Below, one piece after another: positions 22,715 to 31,079 of a DNA stretch of 51,179 nt. The notes beneath the pieces are model-generated. The model was not told the origin of the DNA. It made no database searches and saw nothing but the letters and a program-made list of their open reading frames with translations. Every line of letters starts with the position of its first letter. Position 1 is the first letter of the stretch. The position numbers and the translations under genes are program-made. The DNA comes from Candidatus Electronema sp. (GTDB taxonomy: Bacteria > Desulfobacterota > Desulfobulbia > Desulfobulbales > Desulfobulbaceae): contig JAPEVH010000018.1 in NCBI GenBank assembly GCA_026645415.1, forward strand, positions 1 to 51,179. The letters are read 5' to 3'.

Positions 22715-23909
22715 AGGAAAAATCAGTTGTAGGGAAATAATCCACGGGTTCGCCGAGATGAAATTTGCCTTGTTGAATCCACTCTTTTAGAATTTGGGCG
22801 ATTTCTCGCGCTTTACTCAGAGAAGACAACGGAGCTGTGGGTACTTTTTTCCCTTCCACCTCGATTTCACCACTGCGGAGCTGGGCATAGCTGACTTCAC
22901 CATAACTACGAGCAATACCATTGGTATAATCATGGCCGTAATCTACTATATGGGTGAAGATTTCCTCATCTGAAATCCCAGTGAACTGAGCCATTTCTTC
23001 GTTAAGAATTGGTATTGGCACACCTAGGCCAACAGCCAAGGAACTACCATAGCCTTGGACACTGACTCCGCGTAGCCAATCTGCTGACATTTGCTTGAGA
23101 TCACCCTGCACCATCATAGTACCTGCGGGCCGGATAGGAACGCCGTTGTCGCCCCGCAAAGCTGTTGGGTTGTGCTGGGTACCGTGGAAAGTCACATAAC
23201 CCACTCCACCGCCAAGGAAAATACGGGTGCCGATGCCAATAGTACGATAAAGCGGGTCATTGAGCAGCGGACTGAGCTGCCCGGCGCTGCAATAGTTGGC
23301 ATTGCGGCAATGGGGCTTGAGCGCACCCATGTAGGTATAGACAATGCGATCAGTAAAATTGACCGCGCAGTTATAGTTCTGGTAGCCATTGCGAGGATTG
23401 CAGAGCAAAGCATGTGGCAGGTCGGCCAGCGTTACTTCCTTTTTCCACTTGGTATTGGCATAGCAGTCAGTTGGGTAGGCTTTAACCTCTAGTAGCACCT
23501 TTTTGCCAGCCACTAAGTCTTCAATCACATGGCCGCCGCCGTAGCGGAATTCCCCTGGATAGACCTGATTGAGCGGGTCAGTCTCCGCCAATTCTGTTGC
23601 GCCAATATAGGCATCTACAGCAGCAATACCTGCATACGCAGCCACCTTGTTCAACCAAACCTTTTGTCCTTTGATGGTGGGATTGCTCTGGCCAAAGTTA
23701 AAAAACATACCAGACGAGCACATAATCGAGAACGTACCGGTTGTTACCACATCCACGCGCTTGGCTGCCGCAACCGCGCCTTCTTGTTTGACGATATCTA
23801 CCATCTCATCTGCGGTAACTACCACTGCCTCGCCTGCTCTGATGCGGGCGTTAATTTCCGCGTATGTTTTGTTAATTTGGAAGGCTTTATCTCTCTTATG
23901 ATTGCTCAT
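22689..23909 (-). CDS. Homocysteine biosynthesis protein (DUF39)
   Basis: The 406-residue protein matches the DUF39 family: TYAEINARIRAGEAVVVTADEM at the N-terminus in split form, VVTTGTFSIMCSSGMFFNFG with conserved Cys, GGGHVIEDL, YPTDCYAN and FLGGGVGYVTFHGTQHNP. In methanogens and sulfate reducers DUF39 proteins convert aspartate semialdehyde and sulfide to homocysteine, together with a ferredoxin-domain partner. That partner is not adjacent here. Instead the gene overlaps a LarE-like sulfur transferase, which may supply or handle sulfur. The promoter region carries a 19-bp palindrome. Confidence 0.9.
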   Translation of the reverse strand: MSNHKRDKAFQINKTYAEINARIRAGEAVVVTADEMVDIVKQEGAVAAAKRVDVVTTGTFSIMCSSGMFFNFGQSNPTIKGQKVWLNKVAAYAGIAAVDAYIGATELAETDPLNQVYPGEFRYGGGHVIEDLVAGKKVLLEVKAYPTDCYANTKWKKEVTLADLPHALLCNPRNGYQNYNCAVNFTDRIVYTYMGALKPHCRNANYCSAGQLSPLLNDPLYRTIGIGTRIFLGGGVGYVTFHGTQHNPTALRGDNGVPIRPAGTMMVQGDLKQMSADWLRGVSVQGYGSSLAVGLGVPIPILNEEMAQFTGISDEEIFTHIVDYGHDYTNGIARSYGEVSYAQLRSGEIEVEGKKVPTAPLSSLSKAREIAQILKEWIQQGKFHLGEPVDYFPTTDFSFDKPEPQE

Positions 23910-23968
23910 ATTTTGATCCTTTAGCTTGTGTGCCGGGCTAGATTTTCGCTGCTGTCAGGTACTATGGC

Positions 23969-23987
23969 ATAGTGAACGATTCACTAT
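23969..23987. promoter_or_regulatory. 19-bp palindromic candidate operator upstream of the DUF39 gene
   Basis: ATAGTGAACGATTCACTAT is a perfect palindrome with a 3-base centre, 60 bases before the DUF39 start. Its minus-strand reading contains TATAGT, a possible -10 element, so a bound repressor would block the promoter. The TGAA-N3-TTCA core recalls methionine-type operators, but the spacing differs. Confidence 0.5.
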
Positions 23988-24070
23988 ACTTGAACCTAGC
24001 AGCACCTGCCAGCCGTTTTCCTCGGTGGGATGGATTTTTAGAGAGGGGAAGGTGGGGAGAGCTAAGTTAA

Positions 24071-24131
24071 GAATGGATAGTTAAGAGTTGAGAGTTCAAC
24101 CTCTCCATTATCAACTCTGAACTATCCATTC
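24071..24131. repeat. Long inverted repeat, 21-bp arms
   Basis: The arms at 24071-24091 and 24111-24131 match at 20 of 21 positions around a 19-base loop; the left arm begins GAATGGATAGTT. Flanking purine and pyrimidine tracts extend the symmetry loosely. No T-run follows. It fills most of the gap between DUF39 and the DUF1566 remnant. Confidence 0.75.
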
Positions 24132-24147
24132 TCCCCTCTCCACTCAT

Positions 24148-24222
24148 TTAATTCCCGCCGCGCACCAACTGAACCTTGCGGCAGTCTTTTGCAGATTTGT
24201 GGAGGTCGGTTTGGGGCACGAA
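24148..24222 (-). pseudogene. C-terminal remnant of a DUF1566 gene
   Basis: In the minus strand a short open stretch right after the stop of the gene at 24226-24483 reads LHKSAKDCRKVQLVRGGN and stops at 24148-24150. This ending has the shape of the DUF1566 C-terminus (compare VRLVRGGQ at the end of the protein at 25617-26177). There is no start codon or remaining domain. The rest of the gene was probably lost when the toxin-antitoxin genes arrived. Confidence 0.55.
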
Positions 24223-24225
24223 CTA

Positions 24226-24483
24226 TCAAACTCGTTTCGGCAGCAGCGGAACCAAGCAGCGCAAGGCCCGGTTCACTGATTCTGAGTCCGGGAAATAGGG
24301 GCGCAGATCAGGTTCTAAAATAATAGCATCGTCTTTTCTCGGCATGAAGTCCTGTGTCTCAACTTCTCCATTCTCTTTATGAACAGAAACGGAATATCCT
24401 TCCTGCATCACTTTGTGGTGCTTTCCGCGCACTCCGCCGGTGAAATCGTATTCTGAGCGCATCTCTTTTCCTGTTTTTTTCAT
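24226..24483 (-). CDS. Small protein encoded after BrnT-type toxin, possible antitoxin
   Basis: The start MKKTGKEMRSEYDFTGG at 24483 lies one base after the brnT-like stop, so the pair is translationally coupled. The 85-residue protein has the pattern YDFTGGVRGKHHKVMQEGYSV and ILEPDLRPYFPDSESVNRALR, common in small proteins next to DUF497 toxins in cyanobacteria and proteobacteria. It lacks a clear ribbon-helix-helix signature. The stop is a double TGA TAG. It is probably the DNA-binding or neutralising partner, by context only. Confidence 0.65.
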   Translation of the reverse strand: MKKTGKEMRSEYDFTGGVRGKHHKVMQEGYSVSVHKENGEVETQDFMPRKDDAIILEPDLRPYFPDSESVNRALRCLVPLLPKRV

Positions 24484-24484
24484 G

Positions 24485-24763
24485 TCAGCAGCCCTCATAG
24501 AATTGTCGTTCTGCAGCTGTTGCCTTGCGGCAGCTTATGATGCGGAGATTTTCGCCTCGTTCGGTATAAACAACGACCAGCACACGGCCTTTGTCAGAGG
24601 TTCCCATGTCAATATATCGCTGTTCATGCTCAGAATGATCTGGATCATTGATGGTGATTGAAAACGGATCGAGGAGTACTGTCACTCCTTCATCAAAGGA
24701 TATCCCATGCTTTTTCAAATTTAATTTCGCTTTCTTTTCATCCCACTCAAAATTTGGTTTCAT
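24485..24763 (-). CDS. BrnT-family (DUF497) toxin-like protein
   Basis: The 92-residue product from MKPNFEWDEKKAKLNLKKHGI shows the complete DUF497 pattern: FEWDEKKAKLNLKKHGISFDEG, DPDHSEHEQRYIDMG in split form, GRVLVVVYTERGENLRIISCRKAT and a final ERQFYE. BrnT toxins are RelE-fold RNases that block translation. The start overlaps the upstream phd-like gene by 17 bases. The usual BrnA antitoxin is absent; instead there is an upstream Phd-type gene and a downstream small protein, making a three-gene module. Confidence 0.88.
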   Translation of the reverse strand: MKPNFEWDEKKAKLNLKKHGISFDEGVTVLLDPFSITINDPDHSEHEQRYIDMGTSDKGRVLVVVYTERGENLRIISCRKATAAERQFYEGC

Positions 24764-24977
24764 AGGCATTCTCAAGAGGAGCATCAAAGTCATCTGCCAT
24801 GTGACGCAGCTGGCCCGCGCCGGAGCCGGGCCGCCGTTTTCCTTCTGCCGAAGGCACAGGAACCAGCTTGATCAGCCGCTGCTGCTCGTCGGCAATGATG
24901 ATTTCCTCGCCAAGCAACGCTTTATGGACAAGTTCTGAGAAATTCGTTCTTGCTTCAGCAAGACTGATACGGGTCAT
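24747..24977 (-). CDS. Phd/YefM-family antitoxin
   Basis: I chose the ATG at 24977, which has GGAGGAA upstream. The 76-residue product begins MTRISLAEARTNFSELVHKA and continues GEEIIIADEQQRLIKLVPVP, the Phd/YefM fold that binds operator DNA. The tail after about residue 50 should cover the toxin. It overlaps the BrnT-like toxin gene, the normal arrangement for an antitoxin-first module, though Phd is not the usual BrnT partner. Confidence 0.85.
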   Translation of the reverse strand: MTRISLAEARTNFSELVHKALLGEEIIIADEQQRLIKLVPVPSAEGKRRPGSGAGQLRHMADDFDAPLENAYETKF

Positions 24978-25032
24978 GTTGTTCCTCCACTGAATGCGTG
25001 GATATTTATTATGCAACTAAAGCGAAACTGCA

Positions 25033-25473
25033 TCAGGCTTCCGGCAAAAAGTCTTCATTCAGAAGTTCCTGCCATGAAAATGGTGAGGAAGGCGGAAACA
25101 GTTTCCGGTCAATCCCGGTTTCCAGCTCCGCCAGCAGCAGGGCTTTGCTGTAAGCCTTTTCCAGCTGCTCTTCCATGTCATGGTTCAGACTGGGACTGTC
25201 TTCAAGCAGCTCTTTGATGTCAAGCCGCTGGGTTGCGATGGTGTTTCTCCAGCTCCTTGACCGCCTGACGGGTTGATGCCTCCATTTCAGCAGATGGGCG
25301 ATGAGCACGCTCAAGCGGCTGATCAACTCTCGTTTTTCGCTCCTGCCCATTGTTTCAAGCTCCTCGGCGATGTTGTCGGCATCAATTGCAGTGAAGTTCC
25401 GTTCCCGCAGCAGCGCGGCGTTGTGCAGCAGCCAAGCGTGGAAATCTTGACTGTAGGCGGCAGCTCCTCTCAT
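25033..25473 (-). CDS. DUF29 family protein
   Basis: The ATG at 25473 is preferred over the GTG at 25482. The 146-residue helical protein has the DUF29 signature: YSQDFHAWLLHNAALLRERNF, AEELETMGRSEKRELISRLSVLIAHLLKW and NTIATQRLDIKELLEDSPSL (in split form). The family is widespread in cyanobacteria and multicellular proteobacteria and has no assigned function. It is often near mobile or toxin-antitoxin genes, as here. Confidence 0.88.
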   Translation of the reverse strand: MRGAAAYSQDFHAWLLHNAALLRERNFTAIDADNIAEELETMGRSEKRELISRLSVLIAHLLKWRHQPVRRSRSWRNTIATQRLDIKELLEDSPSLNHDMEEQLEKAYSKALLLAELETGIDRKLFPPSSPFSWQELLNEDFLPEA

Positions 25474-25547
25474 AAGGCACACTCTTTGGCGTTGATTTTA
25501 TCGCTGTTTCTGTACGGAATAGCAAACGAGCGCGCTGCAAGCACGCC

Positions 25548-25588
25548 AAGGTGGTTGAGCGAAGCCGAAACCACCTTCGGCTCCGCTC
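25548..25588. repeat. Overlapping alternative hairpins
   Basis: AAGGTGGTT (25548-25556) pairs with AACCACCTT (25569-25577). Alternatively GAGCGAAGCCGAA (25557-25569) pairs with TTCGGCTCCGCTC (25576-25588) with one mismatch. The two stems share bases and exclude each other. The sequence resembles short dispersed repeats with a TTCGxCTxCGCTCAG core. Confidence 0.6.
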
Positions 25589-25616
25589 AGGCAGCTTATA
25601 CAGGCAAAAAGCAGAA

Positions 25617-26177
25617 TCACTGTCCGCCACGCACCAGACGGACAATCAATTGATTGCTGCGACCTGCCACTACAGAGCTGCCATCAAAAAAAGAGACAAC
25701 CCAGATATTGTCTTGGACTGTCAATCTGCTGTCAATATAGGGGGACGCAGACCAGACGCTCCAAGAATAAGGATCAAGCGTTGGAAAACGATTCATGTTT
25801 ATTGCAGGGTAAGCGCACTGTTCCTCAACGATTGAAACCAGCTCTCTTATATTTGGCAGTCGCCAATCTGTATATCCTGCAAAACCATAGCCATTATTGA
25901 CGTTTCCTATCCGTTCAAGGGCTTCCTGCCAAGTAAAATGAATTGGAGAATCTATATCGCACAATACACCACTGACACCTTCGAGGCATTTTTTCCACAT
26001 CAGGCCGGTCTTTCTGTCCGTGATAGTGCCGTCGCCGTTATCAATCAATTGACTGTCCGGCGTGGAGGCAGGAATGGAATACTGCTTGCATACCTGTTGA
26101 ATCTGCTGGGAATGGACATCGGCAGAAGAAAAAATGTAACAAATTAGCAAAAATAAAATTCGTATAGTCTTATTCAT
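25617..26177 (-). CDS. Secreted DUF1566 (Lcl-like C-terminal) protein
   Basis: The 186-residue protein has a signal peptide (KTIRILFLLICYIFSSADVHS, about residues 3-23). One DUF1566 domain follows: LIDNGDGTITDRKTGLMWKKC in split form, TWQEALERIGNVN, GYTDWRLPNIRELVSIVEEQ, YSWSVWSASP and VRLVRGGQ. Such domains occur on surface or periplasmic proteins and in Legionella collagen-like adhesin; they have a C-type-lectin-like look. Ligand unknown. It is followed downstream by the accessory TA/DUF29 genes and lies 78 bp after the larger DUF1566 protein. Confidence 0.88.
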   Translation of the reverse strand: MNKTIRILFLLICYIFSSADVHSQQIQQVCKQYSIPASTPDSQLIDNGDGTITDRKTGLMWKKCLEGVSGVLCDIDSPIHFTWQEALERIGNVNNGYGFAGYTDWRLPNIRELVSIVEEQCAYPAINMNRFPTLDPYSWSVWSASPYIDSRLTVQDNIWVVSFFDGSSVVAGRSNQLIVRLVRGGQ

Positions 26178-26255
26178 ACTTTCTCCTACAGGGAAAAATA
26201 ATAGCGTATCGCTATATTGCTGGCAACAAACAACTATTCGCAGAATGCAAGAAAA

Positions 26256-29200
26256 TCAAAGCCCAGCGCGCACAAGTCGCACTAAACATCTATTGCTGCC
26301 GACAAAGTATGGGTAAGAAACGCCACAATCATAATAAATGTGCCACGCACAGTTTTGTTCATCAGCAGATGGTGTACCAGACCAGACACATCCGTTAGAT
26401 GAATTCGGAAAATAATCGGTGTCTATTTTTAGATAGATCGGATCACGATTATAATGCAAAAGACTCTCTAACTCCTTACGAGTCGGCATTCTCCAATTAG
26501 AAGTCCCGCACCAGCCAGCAGCATTCACCCGGTTCACATACGCCTGCGTGTTGCAGAAGGTGTTAGGATTGCTGCTGTCGTAATTATAACAGGTGGTACC
26601 ACCATAATCATCATAACCATCATAACCATCCGCCCCGCCGTTGGTCTTTGGGTCAGTATTGTACCACGTATATCTATCATCTTTATCATGCAGCCCTCCG
26701 TCATCCGTCTTCACCTCCCAAATCAGGCCGGTGACATTATCCTTCACACAGGCCCAAGGTGTGGTGGCATAATCAGCGTTTTGATTGGCAAGAGGCTGGC
26801 CGTTGCTGTCTAATTTGGTGTAACTGAATCCGGCATGGCCGTCGCTGTCGTCGTTGTCAGTCACATCGCGGCCATGCGAGCAGTCTTGCGCTGCAACCAC
26901 GTTGTCGCCGTCCGGTGTGGTTGAAGCAATGCAGGCCGTGTTGTTGCCGTAAGCGTAGTTGCCGCTCCATGTTATGCCGGTGTCATTCAATCTTGTTGGC
27001 GTAACAACTACAGGATTGCCTGCGATCTGCACGGAAACTTTGTTGGAAAAAGGCCCTGGACGTGCGCCATTATTGCTGTACGCCCGCATATCGAAAGAGT
27101 AGGTTTTTCCCTGTGCCAACCCGGAGATAATAGCTTGGCGACGATAGATATCTGTTGTATAAACCAATTGATAGGTCAGCGGATTTGCGGGAGTCTGCGT
27201 TGCATATACCTGAAAACCTACAAATGGTTCAGACGAAGAAGATGTGAAATCCCAATTCAGAGCCGCCTTGCCAACAGCAGGACTGGTTGCTGAAGTAATT
27301 GCCGGAGTGTCATTGATCGCGCCGTTGACGGTTATGTCAACGGTCTTATACGTGTTGCCGAATTGCTCATCCGGCAGATTTTTCCCTACAGATGCTTCAT
27401 TGTAAAAAAATGGCTTGCGCAGATACCGGCCAGCAGGCAGGCCAGCGGTGGCCACGGACATCTGCACAAGCTCATGCTCACCCGGAGCAAGCACACCTGA
27501 TGAAGGACTGATGGTGATTGCAGCCGAGCCATTCTTGGTATTCCAATGTAGGTCTTGTTTGCCGGTATTAGAAACTGTGAGAGTAGTTGCTAACCCATTC
27601 GGATAACCAGCATCAATATTGGAAAATATACCATTACCGTCAATACTCAAAAAAGAACCTCTTGAACATGTGTCATAAACCGTCCATTCCTTCACTTTTT
27701 TTTCTGAGGCGACAATAGAGAATTTTGTTAGATCTTCTAACTGATCGAGGTGTAAAAGTTGTCCAATTTTTGTTGCACCGCTCATGTCCCATTTGAAACT
27801 TGCTTCAAGGCCTTCTGAAAACTGCACAACTATATCAGAGCAGTGCTCAGAAATTTCAGTGGAGGCACTTGCCTTAATTTGGACATATCTGTCTATTGGA
27901 ATGGAAGGCCCGGTTGCATCATATAATTTTGTCGAAAAATTGGTCTCGACACCTCCTTTTATCGAAGCACTAATCTCTCCTGAGAGAACAGGCGAATAAT
28001 CTGCGGCAAAACGCTTATGACGAGAAAATCCGGTATCTTTGTTGTATAAAACTCCTCCCTCGACAACTTGCTTGAACTCTGCTCCAAAAGTAGCCTCTGC
28101 CTCAATTTTACCTTCGGCGAAGAGATAAACATCTATTTTAGGAGTAATCCATACTGGAATATATCCGACAAAAAAACTAATAGGTGCAAAGCGTATTGTG
28201 CCTATGTTTTTCTTTACTCGATCAAATTTTTTCAGCTCATAGTTTGACTTCAATGAAACATTTTCTTTTGCTTCGGTGATCGCTATGAGTTTGAAATACT
28301 GTAACTTGGCAGAATCAAAATCAATTCCTTTGTCAAAGGAAACAGTCATCTCGATTTCTCCGCTGGCAGTCAAGGTCTTGCCTTGGCCATCATCATAAAG
28401 AGTGACATTCGCTGCGACGGAAGAAGACGGAGCGGCAGCACTAACGTTATCAAAGGATTGAGCAAGGGTGCCGAGAGCAATGATGAATTTAGTGTCATTG
28501 GGGCGTTCAGAAACTTTCAAGCTGGTGCCCTCCAGCCCAGTGAAAGCCACTGGTGAAACTGTCGCTTGCATCCCTGCTGCTGCAGGAGCAGCGTATCCTT
28601 CCAGATCACCATTGGTTAGCTGTTTGTAAATATGCCCAGTTCCTTGACTGACAACTTCATCAAGAGAAGCCTCTGCTGTTTTAAGCTCATAATATGTGGA
28701 AGAAAATTTCTTAATTTCTGTAATCTTGCGCAGGAAGCCGCCATCATCATCCCCAACGATAAAATCTCCCGCATTAGCCGCCTCCATTTCATCAATAAGA
28801 TCATTCATATCACTTGGCAAAAATACGGCAACTGTGTTAGTGCCAAGGATATTATTGGCCCTGCTGAGATCATGCACAACACCATTGAGAATGGTCTCTG
28901 TTCTGCCAAAGTTGGCAACCACAGACTGACTTTTATTCAGTGACACCGTGCATTGCATCAAGTCAGCGGAAACATTTTCACAACCTGACCAGCTTAAAAT
29001 CTGCGCATCAGCACCTGCCGTCGCCGTAAACGTAATCATGCCGATGTCATCTTCAGTCAAAAAAATATGATCTTCATACACTGGTTCCGCAAGAGTTGAA
29101 TCAACTGCAAGATTATGCGGTGCGCCTGACGTTGCCTTGCCGGGACCAAAGACAGAAAGAGTTACTTGCACAGTATGATAGCGTGAATCAGGAACAGGAA

Positions 29201-29966
29201 AACGGGTCATGAGCCAAGAAAAAGTCTCATCCAATTGGGCAAGCATCGCATCTGTCTCTCCTGCCCGCAGGGAAGCAAGAATAGTTTGCCCCGCATCATT
29301 GGCCGTGGAAAGCCAGCCATAATCAAAGGCGAGCTTGGCTTTGTCTGCCGTCTTTGCAGGATCAAAGGCTAAAATGTCATCCCAGTCAATTGTGCCGTTG
29401 CCATTGATATCGCTCTTGATAAGATATCTGGCAAGATCAGCGAGACGTATTTCCAATTTTTCCGCAGAAACGGCGGAAATCAAATTCTCAACATACCGCC
29501 AGCCAATTTCCGTCAACGGAGTGATTCGCAGATGCTTGCTGCGCCAGTCTGAAGCCCGTGCCAAGGCATGGAGCGTTCCCAGATTCTGGGTTGGTGAGGC
29601 ATCAGCAACGCCGTTGCTGTCAGCATCAATATCTGCGCCGCCGCTTGCTTCGGCTACAATCCACTCGTTATCCGCTAAGCCAGCAAGAGCAAGATCAAAA
29701 GTGCCTGCCGCCAGAAGGCTGCTGTTACTTTGCACAGCTTGTTTCGGCCCTTCCGTCGGAGTCATCAGCTCTTCAATTTGAAAGGCTTTGATCGAAGCCC
29801 CGGACAGCGGGCCAACTAAAAGAGCTTGATGGGAGAGCGGTTCAGACGTGCTGTGCTTCCCCAGCAGCGGCGCAATCATCATCAGAAGATTGCCGGAATA
29901 GGCGGTGCTGGCAACAACGCAGGCCAAAGCAGCTAAAATAATTATGAAAAGGCGGGAATATTTCAT
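26256..29966 (-). CDS. Large secreted multidomain protein: calcium-site/beta-sandwich N-terminus, fibronectin III, C-terminal DUF1566
   Basis: The 1236-residue protein has a signal peptide (residues 1-24). It contains an EF-hand/dockerin-like DINGNGTIDWDDILAFD near residue 191 and ADIDADSNGVADAS near 111, both possible calcium loops. Further on come beta-rich segments, a BACON- or abnormal-spindle-like sandwich (about 880-950, ITISPSSGVLAPGEHE), a fibronectin type III domain (about 960-1045, TYSFDMRAYSNNG) and a DUF1566 domain (about 1100-1236) with TSNWRMPTRKELESLLHYN and VRLVRAGL. The Tyr/Asp/Gly stretch near residue 1125 is encoded by short repeats. No sortase or autotransporter signal was seen. 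It is probably an exported surface or sheath protein; its function is unknown. Confidence 0.8.
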   Translation of the reverse strand: MKYSRLFIIILAALACVVASTAYSGNLLMMIAPLLGKHSTSEPLSHQALLVGPLSGASIKAFQIEELMTPTEGPKQAVQSNSSLLAAGTFDLALAGLADNEWIVAEASGGADIDADSNGVADASPTQNLGTLHALARASDWRSKHLRITPLTEIGWRYVENLISAVSAEKLEIRLADLARYLIKSDINGNGTIDWDDILAFDPAKTADKAKLAFDYGWLSTANDAGQTILASLRAGETDAMLAQLDETFSWLMTRFPVPDSRYHTVQVTLSVFGPGKATSGAPHNLAVDSTLAEPVYEDHIFLTEDDIGMITFTATAGADAQILSWSGCENVSADLMQCTVSLNKSQSVVANFGRTETILNGVVHDLSRANNILGTNTVAVFLPSDMNDLIDEMEAANAGDFIVGDDDGGFLRKITEIKKFSSTYYELKTAEASLDEVVSQGTGHIYKQLTNGDLEGYAAPAAAGMQATVSPVAFTGLEGTSLKVSERPNDTKFIIALGTLAQSFDNVSAAAPSSSVAANVTLYDDGQGKTLTASGEIEMTVSFDKGIDFDSAKLQYFKLIAITEAKENVSLKSNYELKKFDRVKKNIGTIRFAPISFFVGYIPVWITPKIDVYLFAEGKIEAEATFGAEFKQVVEGGVLYNKDTGFSRHKRFAADYSPVLSGEISASIKGGVETNFSTKLYDATGPSIPIDRYVQIKASASTEISEHCSDIVVQFSEGLEASFKWDMSGATKIGQLLHLDQLEDLTKFSIVASEKKVKEWTVYDTCSRGSFLSIDGNGIFSNIDAGYPNGLATTLTVSNTGKQDLHWNTKNGSAAITISPSSGVLAPGEHELVQMSVATAGLPAGRYLRKPFFYNEASVGKNLPDEQFGNTYKTVDITVNGAINDTPAITSATSPAVGKAALNWDFTSSSSEPFVGFQVYATQTPANPLTYQLVYTTDIYRRQAIISGLAQGKTYSFDMRAYSNNGARPGPFSNKVSVQIAGNPVVVTPTRLNDTGITWSGNYAYGNNTACIASTTPDGDNVVAAQDCSHGRDVTDNDDSDGHAGFSYTKLDSNGQPLANQNADYATTPWACVKDNVTGLIWEVKTDDGGLHDKDDRYTWYNTDPKTNGGADGYDGYDDYGGTTCYNYDSSNPNTFCNTQAYVNRVNAAGWCGTSNWRMPTRKELESLLHYNRDPIYLKIDTDYFPNSSNGCVWSGTPSADEQNCAWHIYYDCGVSYPYFVGSNRCLVRLVRAGL

Positions 29967-30108
29967 TGATGCCTCTGTATTCGGGAGGAAAAGAACAGAC
30001 TGATCGGGCCAACATATTGTAGGGCAAACGAAATGTCAATATAAATCAGCAGGGAGCCTCGCATTCTGCCATTATCGAGGGTACCACCCGCAGATTTAAG
30101 CAGCTCTT

Positions 30109-31053
30109 TCACCTTCTCAAGCCCTGCCGATGAAGCAGCATCCTTTGCCCAGCACTGATCAAAAAACGGAAGGGGTTAAAGCGAACTGGACTGAGTTCAT
30201 CTGGCACGAGAAAACCATCAGCTTGAAAATCCTCTGGCTGCTCTAAAGGAAAGAAGAGCTGTTCTCGTTCTGCTCCAAGCATTTTTGTCCGACAGCAGGC
30301 AGCCATCACCAGACTTTGCGCTGGAGCAACCCCAAGAAGCTGATGCAGAGCCGTATCCATTGCCACTGGATTCATGGAAGCCCCGACCAGTGCCAGCGGA
30401 TAGGCTTCGCCCTGAATCGGCCCGCTTTTGTGCATGGCAATAATTCCATCAACAAGCGTAAGCATTGGCGGAAGCAGCAAAGGAATCTGAGCCAGCCGCG
30501 CATAAAAAGCACCATTCGGCCCACCATATCGCATGTGCCACCACGCCTTTCTTGTCCCAAGCACACAACCAAAACAGTTTTTCACCGCCAAGGTGAGCCG
30601 GGCTTGGGCATGAGCTTTGACCCTTGGCAGATTAACCAGCAGATCGCAATCCAAAGCTGCTTCAGCCAGTACAGCCGAGCCACCACTAGCAAGCTGCACC
30701 TTTCGTCCTCTAAGAAAATTTCTTATTTCCACCCCAAGAGCGGTCAGTTCGTCCATGATGCCCAGTGCCTGCAAGACCATTGTGGCAGTACCAAAAGCAG
30801 GCGAATCACCGAGACTGACTTTCGCCCCCTGATCGAGCAGCCAGCGAGCTACAGCCAGCATAAAGGCAGCCTCTGTGCAGGGTAGGGTGCCATGTTTTGC
30901 CGAAATGAGATTCGGCTTGAGCAGCACTCTAGCTGACCGCAAGTTTGGCAAATCGATACTGGCGAGCACGTGCGCTAACGCCTCATCAAGCTCTGGTTGT
31001 GCGTAGCTAGAACAATGGGTCAGGGCAACGGCAATTGGAGAGACTGCTTGCAT
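30109..31053 (-). CDS. DUF362 domain protein
   Basis: The 314-residue protein matches DUF362: VLLKPNLISAKHGTLPCTEAA, GAKVSLGDSPAFG, LLVNLPRVKAHAQARLTLAVKNCFGCV and LVDGIIAMHKSGPIQGEAYPL. The family is frequent in anaerobes, sometimes fused to 4Fe-4S ferredoxin domains; here no CxxCxxC is present. The role is unknown; some members act in cofactor-related or lipid-related reactions. It precedes a TSUP gene by 26 bp on the same strand, then the flavoprotein and antiporter genes, so 30.1-34.8 kb may be one operon. Confidence 0.85.
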   Translation of the reverse strand: MQAVSPIAVALTHCSSYAQPELDEALAHVLASIDLPNLRSARVLLKPNLISAKHGTLPCTEAAFMLAVARWLLDQGAKVSLGDSPAFGTATMVLQALGIMDELTALGVEIRNFLRGRKVQLASGGSAVLAEAALDCDLLVNLPRVKAHAQARLTLAVKNCFGCVLGTRKAWWHMRYGGPNGAFYARLAQIPLLLPPMLTLVDGIIAMHKSGPIQGEAYPLALVGASMNPVAMDTALHQLLGVAPAQSLVMAACCRTKMLGAEREQLFFPLEQPEDFQADGFLVPDELSPVRFNPFRFLISAGQRMLLHRQGLRR

Positions 31054-31079
31054 TGGCTATACTCTCAGGCGAAGGAGTT

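Noticed and set aside
25617-29966. Diversity-generating retroelement target genes
   Set aside because: The DUF1566 endings are lectin-like, but no reverse transcriptase or template repeat occurs in the window.
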